64,000 nt of DNA from Acidovorax sp. 210-6 (lineage in GTDB: Bacteria; Pseudomonadota; Gammaproteobacteria; Burkholderiales; Burkholderiaceae_C): contig NZ_JAACJE010000001.1 of the NCBI RefSeq assembly GCF_010020825.1, forward strand, positions 2,914,001-2,978,000. Reading direction: 5' to 3'. Shown here in pieces: positions 36,701-44,800 of this stretch. The notes beneath the pieces were generated by a model, which did no database searches, was not told the origin of the DNA, and was given only the letters and a program-made list of their open reading frames with translations. The translations under genes were made by a program, and so were the position numbers. The number at the start of each line of letters is the position of its first letter. Position 1 is the first letter of the stretch.

Positions 36701-37852
36701 ATGACCAGTGTCTCCAATGCACTTTTGAGCGAGCAGGAAGTAATGGTTCGAGAGTCGGCCCGTCGCGTCGCTGGCGAGGTGGTGGCCAACTCTGCAGCCG
36801 AGCGTGATCGCACTGGCGCCTGGCCCCACGATGAAATCCGGGCGGTGGCCGAGCTCGGCTTCATGGGCATGCTGGCGCCTCAAACCTACGGTGGCTCCGG
36901 TCTATCGTTTGTGGAGTACTGTCTGGCAATTGAGGAGTTCGCTGCTGCGGATGGTGGCTTTGCCACCATGATGCATGTCCACAATGCGTCTGCGCACGTA
37001 CTGCGGACTTATGGCACCGAGGAGCAGATGCGTGCCCACCTGCCGGAGTTGGCCCGTGCCCAGCGTATTGGGGCTTTCCTGCTGTCGGAGCCCCATGCCG
37101 GATCCGATACCGCGGCCATTCGCACGACAGCCAAGCGCGAAGGCGACACCTACTTGCTCAATGGAACCAAACAGTGGGTCTCCAACGGCAGCGAAGCCGG
37201 CTTTGCCCTGGTGGTCGCCGCCACAGGAGCGCCGGGAGTTCGCGACCGTTTCAGCTTGTTCATCGCGGATCCGAGGGATGCCGGTTACCAATGCCTGCGA
37301 ATCGAAAACAAGCTGGGCCAGCACACGGCACACACCGCCCAAATCCATCTCGACAACCTGCGTGTGCCAGCGACGAACATGTTAGGCGAAGAAGGGCGCG
37401 GCTATGGCAAAGCGCTCGCCTTGTTGTCCGACGGCCGCATTGCGATCGCCGCGCTGTCCATTGGCATTGCCCGCGCTGCCCTGGAAGCCGCGATCCGGTA
37501 CGCAAAGGAGCGTGACGCCTACGGAAAGCCGATCGCCGAGTTGCAGGCCATCCGTTTTGACCTCGCGGATATGGCCACGCAGATCGACGTGGCGCGCCAA
37601 TTCACGCTGTACGCAGCACGCTTGACCGATGCCAGACTTCCGGCCATCAAAGAGGCCGCGATGGCCAAATTGTTCGCCAGCGAAATGGCGGAGAAGGTCT
37701 GCTCGGCCGCGCTCCAAGTGCATGGCGGCTATGGATACGTGAACGATTTCCCAGTGGAACGCTATTACCGGGACGTGCGCGTGACAAAGATCTATGAAGG
37801 TACCAGCCACATCCAGCGGCTGATCATCGCGCGTCAAATACTGGACGGTTGA
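36701..37852 (+). CDS. Acyl-CoA dehydrogenase
   Basis: 383-aa FAD enzyme that introduces the alpha,beta double bond of an acyl-CoA. Motifs are FLLSEPHAGSDTAAIRTTA, then KQWVSNGSEAGF and QVHGGYGYVNDFPVERYYRD, with the catalytic Glu in TKIYEGTSHIQRLIIARQIL. This is the standard short/medium/branched-chain layout with Glu near residue 367. AAGGATGAGCC precedes the ATG. Electrons would go to the EtfAB encoded at 12195-13877. Confidence 0.93.
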   Translation: MTSVSNALLSEQEVMVRESARRVAGEVVANSAAERDRTGAWPHDEIRAVAELGFMGMLAPQTYGGSGLSFVEYCLAIEEFAAADGGFATMMHVHNASAHVLRTYGTEEQMRAHLPELARAQRIGAFLLSEPHAGSDTAAIRTTAKREGDTYLLNGTKQWVSNGSEAGFALVVAATGAPGVRDRFSLFIADPRDAGYQCLRIENKLGQHTAHTAQIHLDNLRVPATNMLGEEGRGYGKALALLSDGRIAIAALSIGIARAALEAAIRYAKERDAYGKPIAELQAIRFDLADMATQIDVARQFTLYAARLTDARLPAIKEAAMAKLFASEMAEKVCSAALQVHGGYGYVNDFPVERYYRDVRVTKIYEGTSHIQRLIIARQILDG

Positions 37853-37927
37853 CGCCCTCCCGTACGCTGAGCCACGAAGATGGAGGGTTCAGCGGCAATC
37901 AAGCGGCGCAGGCATTCATGGCGTTTC

Positions 37928-37941
37928 CATCCCATGGGATG
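37928..37941. repeat. 14-bp perfect palindrome CATCCCATGGGATG
   Basis: It lies in the 119-bp gap between the acyl-CoA dehydrogenase and the enoyl-CoA hydratase, about 30-45 bp before the hydratase ATG. There is no T-run. It may be an operator or a processing hairpin; only one copy is seen. Confidence 0.25.
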
Positions 37942-37971
37942 CGCTTGGCGAAACACAACTGAGCTTACAAA

Positions 37972-38775
37972 ATGGAAAATTCATCTCCCGAATTGATCGA
38001 GTCTTTTACCGACGGTGTTTTGACACTGACGATGAACCGCCCCGAGCGGCTGAACGCGCTAACGCCAGCGATGTTGGATGCCTTGCTGCGGGCCTTGCGC
38101 CAGGCGGCAGCGGATTCCAAGGTTCGCGCCGTGGTGTTGACGGGGGCGGGAAGCGCGTTTTGCGCCGGTGGCGACGTCAAGGCCATGGCCGAAGAGGCGA
38201 GCGACTCAGCCCAAACCCAGGAAGAAAGGGCAGCCCAACTGCGCGAAGGGATGGAATGCTCGCGGCTGTTGCGCGAAATGCCCAAGCCGACCATTGCCCT
38301 GGCACGGGGTGCCACGGCCGGCGCCGGCCTGTCGCTGGCTCTGGCGTGCGATCTGCTGCTGGCCTCCGACAACGTGAAAATGACCTCTGCCTTCGTGAAG
38401 GTGGCCTTGGCGGGTGATTTCGGCGGCAGTTGGTTTTTGACACAGCGGCTGGGCGCTCGGGCGCGTGCATTCTCCTTGCTGTCGCCGGTCGTCGATGCGC
38501 AAGAGGCGCTGCGCATCGGTTTGGTGGATCAGGTCATTGCGGACGACGCGCTGGAGGCCGACGGGCAGGCATTGGCTCGCCGACTGGCAGCCGGGCCAAC
38601 GACCACCATCGGCCACATCAAGGCCAACCTGAACTGCGCGGAGCGCGGCGCGCCCTTGGCCGATGCGCTCGACCACGAGGCAGTACGGCAGATTCGCTGC
38701 CTCATGACCGAGGATCACAAGGAAGCAGCGCGCGCCTTCGTCGAAAAGCGCGCACCGGCTTTCGCTGGGCGCTGA
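37972..38775 (+). CDS. Enoyl-CoA hydratase/isomerase family protein (PaaG-like)
   Basis: 267-aa crotonase-family enzyme. The oxyanion segment is AFCAGGDVKAMAEE and the active-site loop is AFVKVALAGDFGGSWFLTQRL, with Gly-Asp where hydratases have Glu, as in the hydratase-like gene at 8908. It ends FVEKRAPAFAGR, the same tail type. No clear ribosome site precedes the ATG. It ends 3 bp from the convergent acyl-CoA dehydrogenase gene on the other strand, with no room for a separate terminator. Confidence 0.88.
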   Translation: MENSSPELIESFTDGVLTLTMNRPERLNALTPAMLDALLRALRQAAADSKVRAVVLTGAGSAFCAGGDVKAMAEEASDSAQTQEERAAQLREGMECSRLLREMPKPTIALARGATAGAGLSLALACDLLLASDNVKMTSAFVKVALAGDFGGSWFLTQRLGARARAFSLLSPVVDAQEALRIGLVDQVIADDALEADGQALARRLAAGPTTTIGHIKANLNCAERGAPLADALDHEAVRQIRCLMTEDHKEAARAFVEKRAPAFAGR

Positions 38776-38778
38776 AGC

Positions 38779-39936
38779 TCAGCGGCCCAGGCCCTGTAGC
38801 TCACTTTGCAGTTGGACGGCGCTGTGAGCCTCATGGCGGTCGGCGCTACCAAGCAGGACATCGCCGACCACTGCACGCTTGAAATAGTGGCCCACGGAAC
38901 ACTCCTCGGTCACACCAATGCCTCCATGCAGTTGGATGGCTTGCCCACAGACCTTCTTGGCGGCGCGGGAGATCAGGGTCTTGGCCTGAGACACCATCCG
39001 TTCCTTGTGCGCGGCATCCGTGCCCTCGATGGCGGCAAGCAATGCAAACAGCATCGAGCGAGAGAGTTCCAGCTCGGCCGCCATGTCGGCCATCCGGTGC
39101 TGCAGCGCCTGGAAGCTGCCAATGGCAACGCCAAACTGTTTGCGCAGCTTCAGGTAGTCGGCCGTGATCTCGATGGCTCTTTCCATTGCACCCACGAGTT
39201 CCGAGCACAAGGCGACCGTGGCATGCATCAGGCCATGGCGCAGTGCTGGCATGCCCTGCCCTGGCTGGCCAAGCACCATGTCCGTTGGGACGAAGACATT
39301 CTCCAGAACGACCTCAGCCGCCCAGCTTCCATCGTGCAGGGGCAATGCCTGGCGACTCAGGCCCGGAGCCTCGGCATTGACCAGGAAAAGCGTGATGTCT
39401 GCCGGATTCGCCTGATTTGCCACGACGCCGGAAACAATGAACCATTCTGCATCGCGGCCACCGAGTACCAGCGATTTGCTTCCATTGAGCACATAGCCGT
39501 CTGACGTGCGATTGGCGCGCAGCGCCACGGGCAGCGGCATGCCGCACGATCCCGACTCGCTGTACGCCACGGCGCATCGGATGGTTCCATCGACCAGCCC
39601 TGGCAGCAACTGCTGGCGCACGCCGGATGACTCACTGGCGACCAGTGTCTGCGCAGCCAGCACGGCGCACCCCAGGTAGGGCTCAATGACCAGCCCGCGC
39701 CCGAACTCGTGCGCGATCAGCGCCGTTTCGAGCACCGTTCCCCCAAAGCCGCCGCATGGCTCGGGCACTGCCGCGCCAAGCCAGCCATTTTCGGCAAAGC
39801 TGCGCCAGTTGACGGCAGATCCGCCTTGGCCTGTTTCCAGCAGCGCGGTGCGGGCCTCGAACGTGTAGGCATTCTCGACAAATCGCCGCACACTGTCCTG
39901 CAGCATTTGCTGCTCCGAATTCAGATTGAAATCCAT
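38779..39936 (-). CDS. Acyl-CoA dehydrogenase, small-subunit type of a heteromeric pair
   Basis: 385-aa acyl-CoA dehydrogenase homologue. It begins MDFNLNSEQQMLQDSVRRFV and has QAIQLHGGIGVTEECSVGHYF near the C-terminus, but the usual catalytic IYEGT-type Glu region is replaced by GSADRHEAHSAVQLQ. This pattern, next to a second dehydrogenase gene with 14 bp between, is what is known for alpha2beta2 dehydrogenases of steroid side-chain degradation (FadE28/FadE29-like), where each subunit lends part of the site. It is last of the minus-strand operon from 43777. Confidence 0.88.
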   Translation of the reverse strand: MDFNLNSEQQMLQDSVRRFVENAYTFEARTALLETGQGGSAVNWRSFAENGWLGAAVPEPCGGFGGTVLETALIAHEFGRGLVIEPYLGCAVLAAQTLVASESSGVRQQLLPGLVDGTIRCAVAYSESGSCGMPLPVALRANRTSDGYVLNGSKSLVLGGRDAEWFIVSGVVANQANPADITLFLVNAEAPGLSRQALPLHDGSWAAEVVLENVFVPTDMVLGQPGQGMPALRHGLMHATVALCSELVGAMERAIEITADYLKLRKQFGVAIGSFQALQHRMADMAAELELSRSMLFALLAAIEGTDAAHKERMVSQAKTLISRAAKKVCGQAIQLHGGIGVTEECSVGHYFKRAVVGDVLLGSADRHEAHSAVQLQSELQGLGR

Positions 39937-39950
39937 GCTGACCCGATGTT

Positions 39951-41153
39951 TTAGAACTGAAACAGAAGGCTTGAAGCGATGCCCCGCTGGACTTCACTGC
40001 TGCCGCCATAAATGGTGGATGCGCGCCGGAAGAATGCTTCGGAAGCTATGCCGCCCACGACCTCCTGGAATGGGTATGCGAGCTTCGGCGGGGTGCCATG
40101 GTCAGTGGGGTAAGCAATGGCACCGCAATCCCCCGATGATTCGACGAGGAACAGGCTCATCGACTGCTGAAGCTCGGTTGCGCGCACCTTCAACATGCAA
40201 CCCAGGGCATGCGCCTCTGGGCTCAGGTTGCCAGCTTGCTCCATGGCAGCCACCCGGGAAACCATCATGGCAATGGCATTCACCTCGGCTTCAAAACGCG
40301 CCAACTGCAGCGCAAAATTGGGACGGGCAATCAGCGGTTCCGTACCTGTGCCCCACTCCGTTGCCAATTGCTTGAGGCGTCGCAGATAACCCTGCAATAC
40401 GTGCAGCTCCGCCGCCGATGCATGTTCATTATTGAGAAGAAACTTGGTGATTTTCCAGCCGTCTCCCTCCTCACCCACGCGGTTACTGACGGGGATGCGC
40501 AAATCCTCAATGAAGACTTCATTCAGGTGATGGCGGCCATCGATCGAAAGAATGGGCCGCACCGTGATACCCGGCGATTTCATATCTGCCAGAAGCATGG
40601 TGATACCAGCCTGCTTCTTGACGGTCGGATCGGTTCGCACCAGCATGAAAATCCAATCCGATTGATGGGCGTAGCTGGTCCAGATTTTTTGCCCATTGAC
40701 CACGTAGTGGTCATCCTGTAGCACGGCCGCGGTGCGCAGCGAGGCCAGATCCGAGCCAGAGCCCGGCTCCGAAAAGCCCTGACACCACAGGCTGTCGCCC
40801 CTGATGATGCCTCCCGCGTGCCTGGCCTTTTGTTCGGGCGTTCCGAAATGATTCAGTGCCGGGCCAATCAGTTTGTGGGCAAATATATCCGGACTGGGCG
40901 CACCGGCTATGCTGCATTCCTCATCGAATACCAAGCGTTCCTGCACCGTCCAGCCCGTGCCGCCATGCGCTTTGGGCCAGTAGGGCCCCCCCCAACCATT
41001 GGCATTCAGGATGCGCTGCCACCGCAACAAATCTGCCGGAGCAGCGCGCATTTTCTGAAATCTCATCGCCAGATCGGCGGGCAGATTTTTGCGCAGAAAA
41101 TCCCGCACTTCTGCTCGAAAGGCATCGATCTGGTCAGCAACTTGGAAGTGCAT
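39951..41153 (-). CDS. Acyl-CoA dehydrogenase, second subunit of a likely heteromeric pair
   Basis: 400-aa acyl-CoA dehydrogenase. Motifs: CQGFSEPGSGSDLASLRTAA, then NGQKIWTSYAHQSDWIFMLV and the C-terminal FRRASTIYGGSSEVQRGIAS, where Gly-Gly-Ser replaces the Glu-Gly-Thr context of ordinary dehydrogenases. It is adjacent to the dehydrogenase at 38779. Both being atypical at the C-terminal active-site motif supports a shared active site. Such pairs act on bulky cyclic or branched acyl-CoA esters. Confidence 0.88.
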   Translation of the reverse strand: MHFQVADQIDAFRAEVRDFLRKNLPADLAMRFQKMRAAPADLLRWQRILNANGWGGPYWPKAHGGTGWTVQERLVFDEECSIAGAPSPDIFAHKLIGPALNHFGTPEQKARHAGGIIRGDSLWCQGFSEPGSGSDLASLRTAAVLQDDHYVVNGQKIWTSYAHQSDWIFMLVRTDPTVKKQAGITMLLADMKSPGITVRPILSIDGRHHLNEVFIEDLRIPVSNRVGEEGDGWKITKFLLNNEHASAAELHVLQGYLRRLKQLATEWGTGTEPLIARPNFALQLARFEAEVNAIAMMVSRVAAMEQAGNLSPEAHALGCMLKVRATELQQSMSLFLVESSGDCGAIAYPTDHGTPPKLAYPFQEVVGGIASEAFFRRASTIYGGSSEVQRGIASSLLFQF

Positions 41154-41202
41154 TGGGACTCTCTTCAGCGCAAAAATTCAACGTCAATGAACCGCAGATT
41201 TT

Positions 41203-42108
41203 CTATCGGGCGGAGAGCACCAGTTCAAGAAATCGCTTGATTTCCTGATCGGCATTCTCGTAGCGCACAGCGGTCGTCCAATCGGCGATCTTGCCAATCT
41301 GCTGGGCAATGTACTCGGGCGAGAGATCGGTATCAGGAATATAAACAGGTGCTGTCTCCATGACAGCAGCAGCAGCGAATGCTCCCCCACCGGCGGACAG
41401 GATCATCTTGGATGGCGCATCCTCGCTCGACAGGAAAAGCACGGCAGGCGTCACACGCTCCGGCACCAGCGCTTGCTTCGCTGCCGGTGGCAGCAGGTCT
41501 TCGGTCATACGGGTGGTTGCCATCGGAGCGACGGTATTGATCCGGATGTTGCTCTTGAAGCCTTCCTGATGCAGCACATTCATCAGACCAATGACTGCCG
41601 CCTTGGCAGCACCATAGTTGGCCTGGCCGAAGTTTCCATACAAGCCCGCAGCAGAGGCGGTCATCACGATGCGACCGTACTCCTGCTTGCGCATGATGTC
41701 CCAGACCGCCTTCGTGCAGTTGACCGAGCCCTGCAGGTGAACATTCACGACAGCGGCGAAATCCTGCAATTCCAATTTCGAAAACGACTTGTCGCGCAGG
41801 ATGCCGGCGTTGTTGACCAACACATCCACACGGCCGAACTCGCCAACCGTCTGCTCGACCAGCGCCTTCACCTCCAGAACGTCGGTGACGTTGGCGCCAT
41901 TGGCAATGGCGATGCCGCCGGACTTCCTGATCTCTTCGACGACAGCGAGTGCAGCCTCGGAGGAGCCGCCCGTGCCGTCACGGTTGCCGCCGAAATCATT
42001 CACCACCACCTTGGCGCCGCGTGCCGCAAACGACAGCGCGTGCTGCCGTCCCAGGCCGGAACCGGCACCCGTCACGATAACGACGCGATCTTGAAAATTG
42101 ATGCTCAT
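41203..42108 (-). CDS. SDR of the multifunctional-enzyme-2 type, (3R)-hydroxyacyl-CoA dehydrogenase-like
   Basis: 301-aa SDR. It starts MSINFQDRVVIVTGAGSGLG, followed by RQHALSFAARGAKVVVNDFG, a hallmark of the dehydrogenase domain of peroxisomal MFE-2/HSD17B4. NNAGILRDKSF and YGAAKAAVIG carry the remaining signatures. I chose the ATG at 42108, with AGGTGGAAAGAC before it; the extra ten codons upstream are not conserved. It directly follows a MaoC hydratase gene, reproducing as two proteins the hydratase-2/dehydrogenase pair fused in eukaryotic MFE-2. Confidence 0.91.
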   Translation of the reverse strand: MSINFQDRVVIVTGAGSGLGRQHALSFAARGAKVVVNDFGGNRDGTGGSSEAALAVVEEIRKSGGIAIANGANVTDVLEVKALVEQTVGEFGRVDVLVNNAGILRDKSFSKLELQDFAAVVNVHLQGSVNCTKAVWDIMRKQEYGRIVMTASAAGLYGNFGQANYGAAKAAVIGLMNVLHQEGFKSNIRINTVAPMATTRMTEDLLPPAAKQALVPERVTPAVLFLSSEDAPSKMILSAGGGAFAAAAVMETAPVYIPDTDLSPEYIAQQIGKIADWTTAVRYENADQEIKRFLELVLSAR

Positions 42109-42134
42109 GTCTTTCCACCTCTGATCAATGTTGT

Positions 42135-42590
42135 TCATTCAAAGAAGCGAATGATGGACTCCACCACGCACGCCGGCTTCGGCGCGCCTTCGCATTCAAT
42201 GGTCATCTCAAACTTCATTTGCGCACCGTTCTCGCCCAGCGCGTCCCAGGCCAGCAGCCGGCATGTTCCGCGCAGCCGGCTGTTGACAGGCACCGGCGAC
42301 GGGAATCGAACCTTGTCCAACCCGTAGTTGAGGCCCGTGGACTGCTTTGTGATCTTGAATGCGCTGGTGAGGAAGGTCGGCAACAGGCTGAGCGTCAAAA
42401 AGCCGTGTGCGATGGTGCTGCCAAATGGTCCGGATTTAGCGCGTTCAGGATCGACGTGAATCCATTGATGATCCCCGGTGGCGTCGGCAAATTGATTGAT
42501 TCGGGCCTGGTCAACCAGCACCCATTCGCTGACACCGATTTCCTTGCCCACCAAAGGCTGAAGACTGCCAATCGTTTCGTAAATTTTCAT
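42135..42590 (-). CDS. MaoC-like enoyl-CoA hydratase 2
   Basis: 151-aa hot-dog fold protein. The hydratase-2 motif FADATGDHQWIHVDPERAKSG (Asp and His catalytic) is at about residues 34-54, followed by IAHGFLTLSLLP. Known R-specific enoyl-CoA hydratases give the (3R)-hydroxyacyl-CoA used by MFE-2-type SDRs such as the next gene. The ATG at 42590 (MKIYETIGSLQ) is the conserved start, 2 bp after the thiolase stop. It belongs to the operon from 43777 to 38779. Confidence 0.92.
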   Translation of the reverse strand: MKIYETIGSLQPLVGKEIGVSEWVLVDQARINQFADATGDHQWIHVDPERAKSGPFGSTIAHGFLTLSLLPTFLTSAFKITKQSTGLNYGLDKVRFPSPVPVNSRLRGTCRLLAWDALGENGAQMKFEMTIECEGAPKPACVVESIIRFFE

Positions 42591-42592
42591 GG

Positions 42593-43777
42593 TTATGCCC
42601 GTTCGTAAAGTGTGACGACGCATGCGCCGCCAATGCCAATGTTCTGCTGGAGCGCCAGACGGGCGTTCTCAACCTGCCGCGCGCCTGCTTGCCCGCGCAA
42701 TTGGGTGACCAATTCAAAGCATTGCGCCAGTCCGGTCGCGCCGATCGGGTGGCCCTTGGAGAGCAGTCCACCGGACGGGTTGGTGACCACCTTTCCGCCG
42801 TAGGTGTTGTCGCCATCGTTCACGAACTTCTCGGCCCCGCCTTCCGGGCACAGGCCCAGGGCTTCGTAGGTCAGAAGTTCGTTCTGTGCGAAGCAATCGT
42901 GCAATTCGACAACGCCAATATCCTCGGGGCCGACGCCCGTGGCGGCATAGACCTGATTCGCAGCTTCCTTCACCATGCTGAAACCCGCGACTTCGCGCAG
43001 GTCTCGGCCGTCGAATGACATGGCGCGATCGGTGGTCATGGCTTGCGCGCGAATCTTGACCGAACGATTCAATCCATGGCGCTGGGCAAATTCACCGGAA
43101 CAGACGATGGCGGCTGCGGCACCGCAAGTGGGGGGGCAGGCCATCAGCCGCGTCATCACGCCCGGCCACATCATGGGCGAGGCCATGACCTCCTCTGTCG
43201 TCACCGTCGCCTTGAAAACGGCCAAGGGATTGTTTGCCGCATGGCGGCTGGCCTTGGCCTTGATCTTGGCAAAGGTGTCCAGTTTCGTGCCAAAGCGCCT
43301 CATGTGCTCCATGCCTGCGGCACCAAAAATACGCAATGCGATGGGAACGTTGGAAACATCGGCATTGGCTTCAACGCAAGCGTTGAAGTGCTCGAATACC
43401 GACGGTCGGTCGTTGTACATGGTGCCCAGTGCGCCGGGATTCATTTGTTCGAATCCAAAGGCCAGGACGCAATCGGCCATACCGCTGATCACCGCCTGCC
43501 GTGCCAGATACAGCGCGGTCGAGCCCGAGGAGCAGTTGTTGTTGACGTTGATGACCGGAATACCCGTCATGCCAACCTCGTACAAAGCACGCTGGGCCGA
43601 GCAGGAATCACCGTAAATGAAGCTGCCATAGGCTTGCTCCACCTGGGAGTAGTCAATTCCCGCGTCGGCGAGGGCCAGCTTGATGGCGTTGGCACCCATG
43701 ACCGAGTAAGGATCGCTGGCGCCAGGCTTGGCGAATGGAATCATCCCGACGCCTGCAACATAAACTTCTGTGTCCAT
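42593..43777 (-). CDS. Thiolase family protein (lipid-transfer/SCP-x type)
   Basis: 394-aa thiolase-like enzyme. The nucleophile lies in NVNNNCSSGSTALYLARQA, then VELHDCFAQNELLTYEALGL, the sequence [20 protein letters not shown] and [21 protein letters not shown] chose the ATG at 43777 (MDTEVYVAGVGMIPF) with AAGGGTGA seven bases upstream; the ATG at 43792 lacks a site. It heads a minus-strand set of thiolase, MaoC, SDR and two dehydrogenases, a complete beta-oxidation round for a bulky acyl-CoA. The broken thiolase end in the chimera at 10037 is very similar to this gene. Confidence 0.91.
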   Translation of the reverse strand: MDTEVYVAGVGMIPFAKPGASDPYSVMGANAIKLALADAGIDYSQVEQAYGSFIYGDSCSAQRALYEVGMTGIPVINVNNNCSSGSTALYLARQAVISGMADCVLAFGFEQMNPGALGTMYNDRPSVFEHFNACVEANADVSNVPIALRIFGAAGMEHMRRFGTKLDTFAKIKAKASRHAANNPLAVFKATVTTEEVMASPMMWPGVMTRLMACPPTCGAAAAIVCSGEFAQRHGLNRSVKIRAQAMTTDRAMSFDGRDLREVAGFSMVKEAANQVYAATGVGPEDIGVVELHDCFAQNELLTYEALGLCPEGGAEKFVNDGDNTYGGKVVTNPSGGLLSKGHPIGATGLAQCFELVTQLRGQAGARQVENARLALQQNIGIGGACVVTLYERA

Positions 43778-43845
43778 AAATTCACCCTTCATAAGTTCAT
43801 CTCAAACTGAGGAGCCGCCTGCCTGGTTGGCGCGCCATCCCAGGC

Positions 43846-44637
43846 TCACTCAACCGCCTTGACCATGTCCTCGACGACCTTCTTGGCGTCACCGAAGACC
43901 ATCATGGTCTTGTCCATGTAGAACAACTCGTTGTCCAGCCCCGCGTAGCCTGCGGCCATGGAGCGCTTGTTCACGATGATGGTCTTGGCCTTGTAGGCCT
44001 CCAGGATGGGCATGCCATAGATCGGCGTGCCCTTGGTCAGCGCGGCAGGGTTCACCACGTCGTTGGCGCCCAGGATGATCGCCACGTCGGCCTGCCCGAA
44101 TTCGCCGTTGATGTCCTCCATCTCGAACACCTGGTCGTAAGGCACCTCGGCCTCGGCCAGCAGCACGTTCATGTGGCCCGGCATGCGCCCGGCCACCGGG
44201 TGGATGGCGTACTTCACCGTCACGCCCTTGTGCGTGAGCTTCTCGGCCAGTTCCTTCACCGCGTGCTGCGCGCGCGCCACCGCCAGGCCATAGCCGGGCA
44301 CGATCACCACCGTCTCGGCGTTGCCGAGAATGAAGGCCGCGTCGTCCGGGCTGCCGCTCTTGACCGGGCGCTGCACCGCCGCGCCGGCCGTTGCCGTGGT
44401 CGTGTCGCCGCCGAAACCGCCCAGGATCACGTTGAAGAACGAACGGTTCATGGCCTTGCACATGATGTAGCTCAGGATCGCGCCCGAGCTGCCCACCAGC
44501 GAACCGGCGATGATCAGCATGGAGTTGTTCAGGCTGAAGCCGATGCCCGCCGCTGCCCAGCCCGAGTAGCTGTTGAGCATGGACACCACCACCGGCATGT
44601 CGGCACCGCCGATGGGGATGATGATGAGCACGCCCAA
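43846..44637 (-). pseudogene. pntB: 5'-truncated pntB (NAD(P) transhydrogenase beta subunit)
   Basis: The C-terminal part of PntB is intact: [20 protein letters not shown], then [20 protein letters not shown], the NADP-binding [20 protein letters not shown] and [20 protein letters not shown], ending [10 protein letters not shown]. PntB is normally about 460 aa; here about 263 remain. Homology stops near GFLLG (about 44650), and an in-frame TAG follows upstream near 44667. About the first 200 residues, including the proton-channel helices, and the pntA genes are missing. It cannot work as a transhydrogenase. Either a true deletion or an assembly join. Confidence 0.85.
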
Positions 44638-44734
44638 CAGGAAGCCGGTTTTGCCATGGGGCGAACGCCTTGCCTAAGCCCGATTTGCGTAAGTAGTGAC
44701 CAAGAAAAATATCGCACGCGCCCTTCGTGCCCGT

Positions 44735-44772
44735 AACAGCAGTGCCCGCGCCATGGCGCGGGCACTGCTGTT
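44735..44772 (-). terminator. 38-bp perfect palindrome downstream of the IOR gene
   Basis: A perfect inverted repeat with 18-bp arms (starting AACAGCAGTGCCCGCGCC and its complement) around a central AT. It lies 28 bp past the stop of the indolepyruvate oxidoreductase gene. In the minus direction only two Ts follow; four Ts follow in the plus direction. It is probably the terminator of the IOR gene and a barrier between it and the pntB remnant. Confidence 0.6.
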
Positions 44773-44800
44773 TTCGGGCTTGGCGGCGCTCCGCCGAGGC

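Noticed and set aside
43778-43845. TAAGTTCAT at 43794 as a copy of the 34591 operator
   Set aside because: Only nine bases agree and the neighbouring half-sites and phasing are missing.
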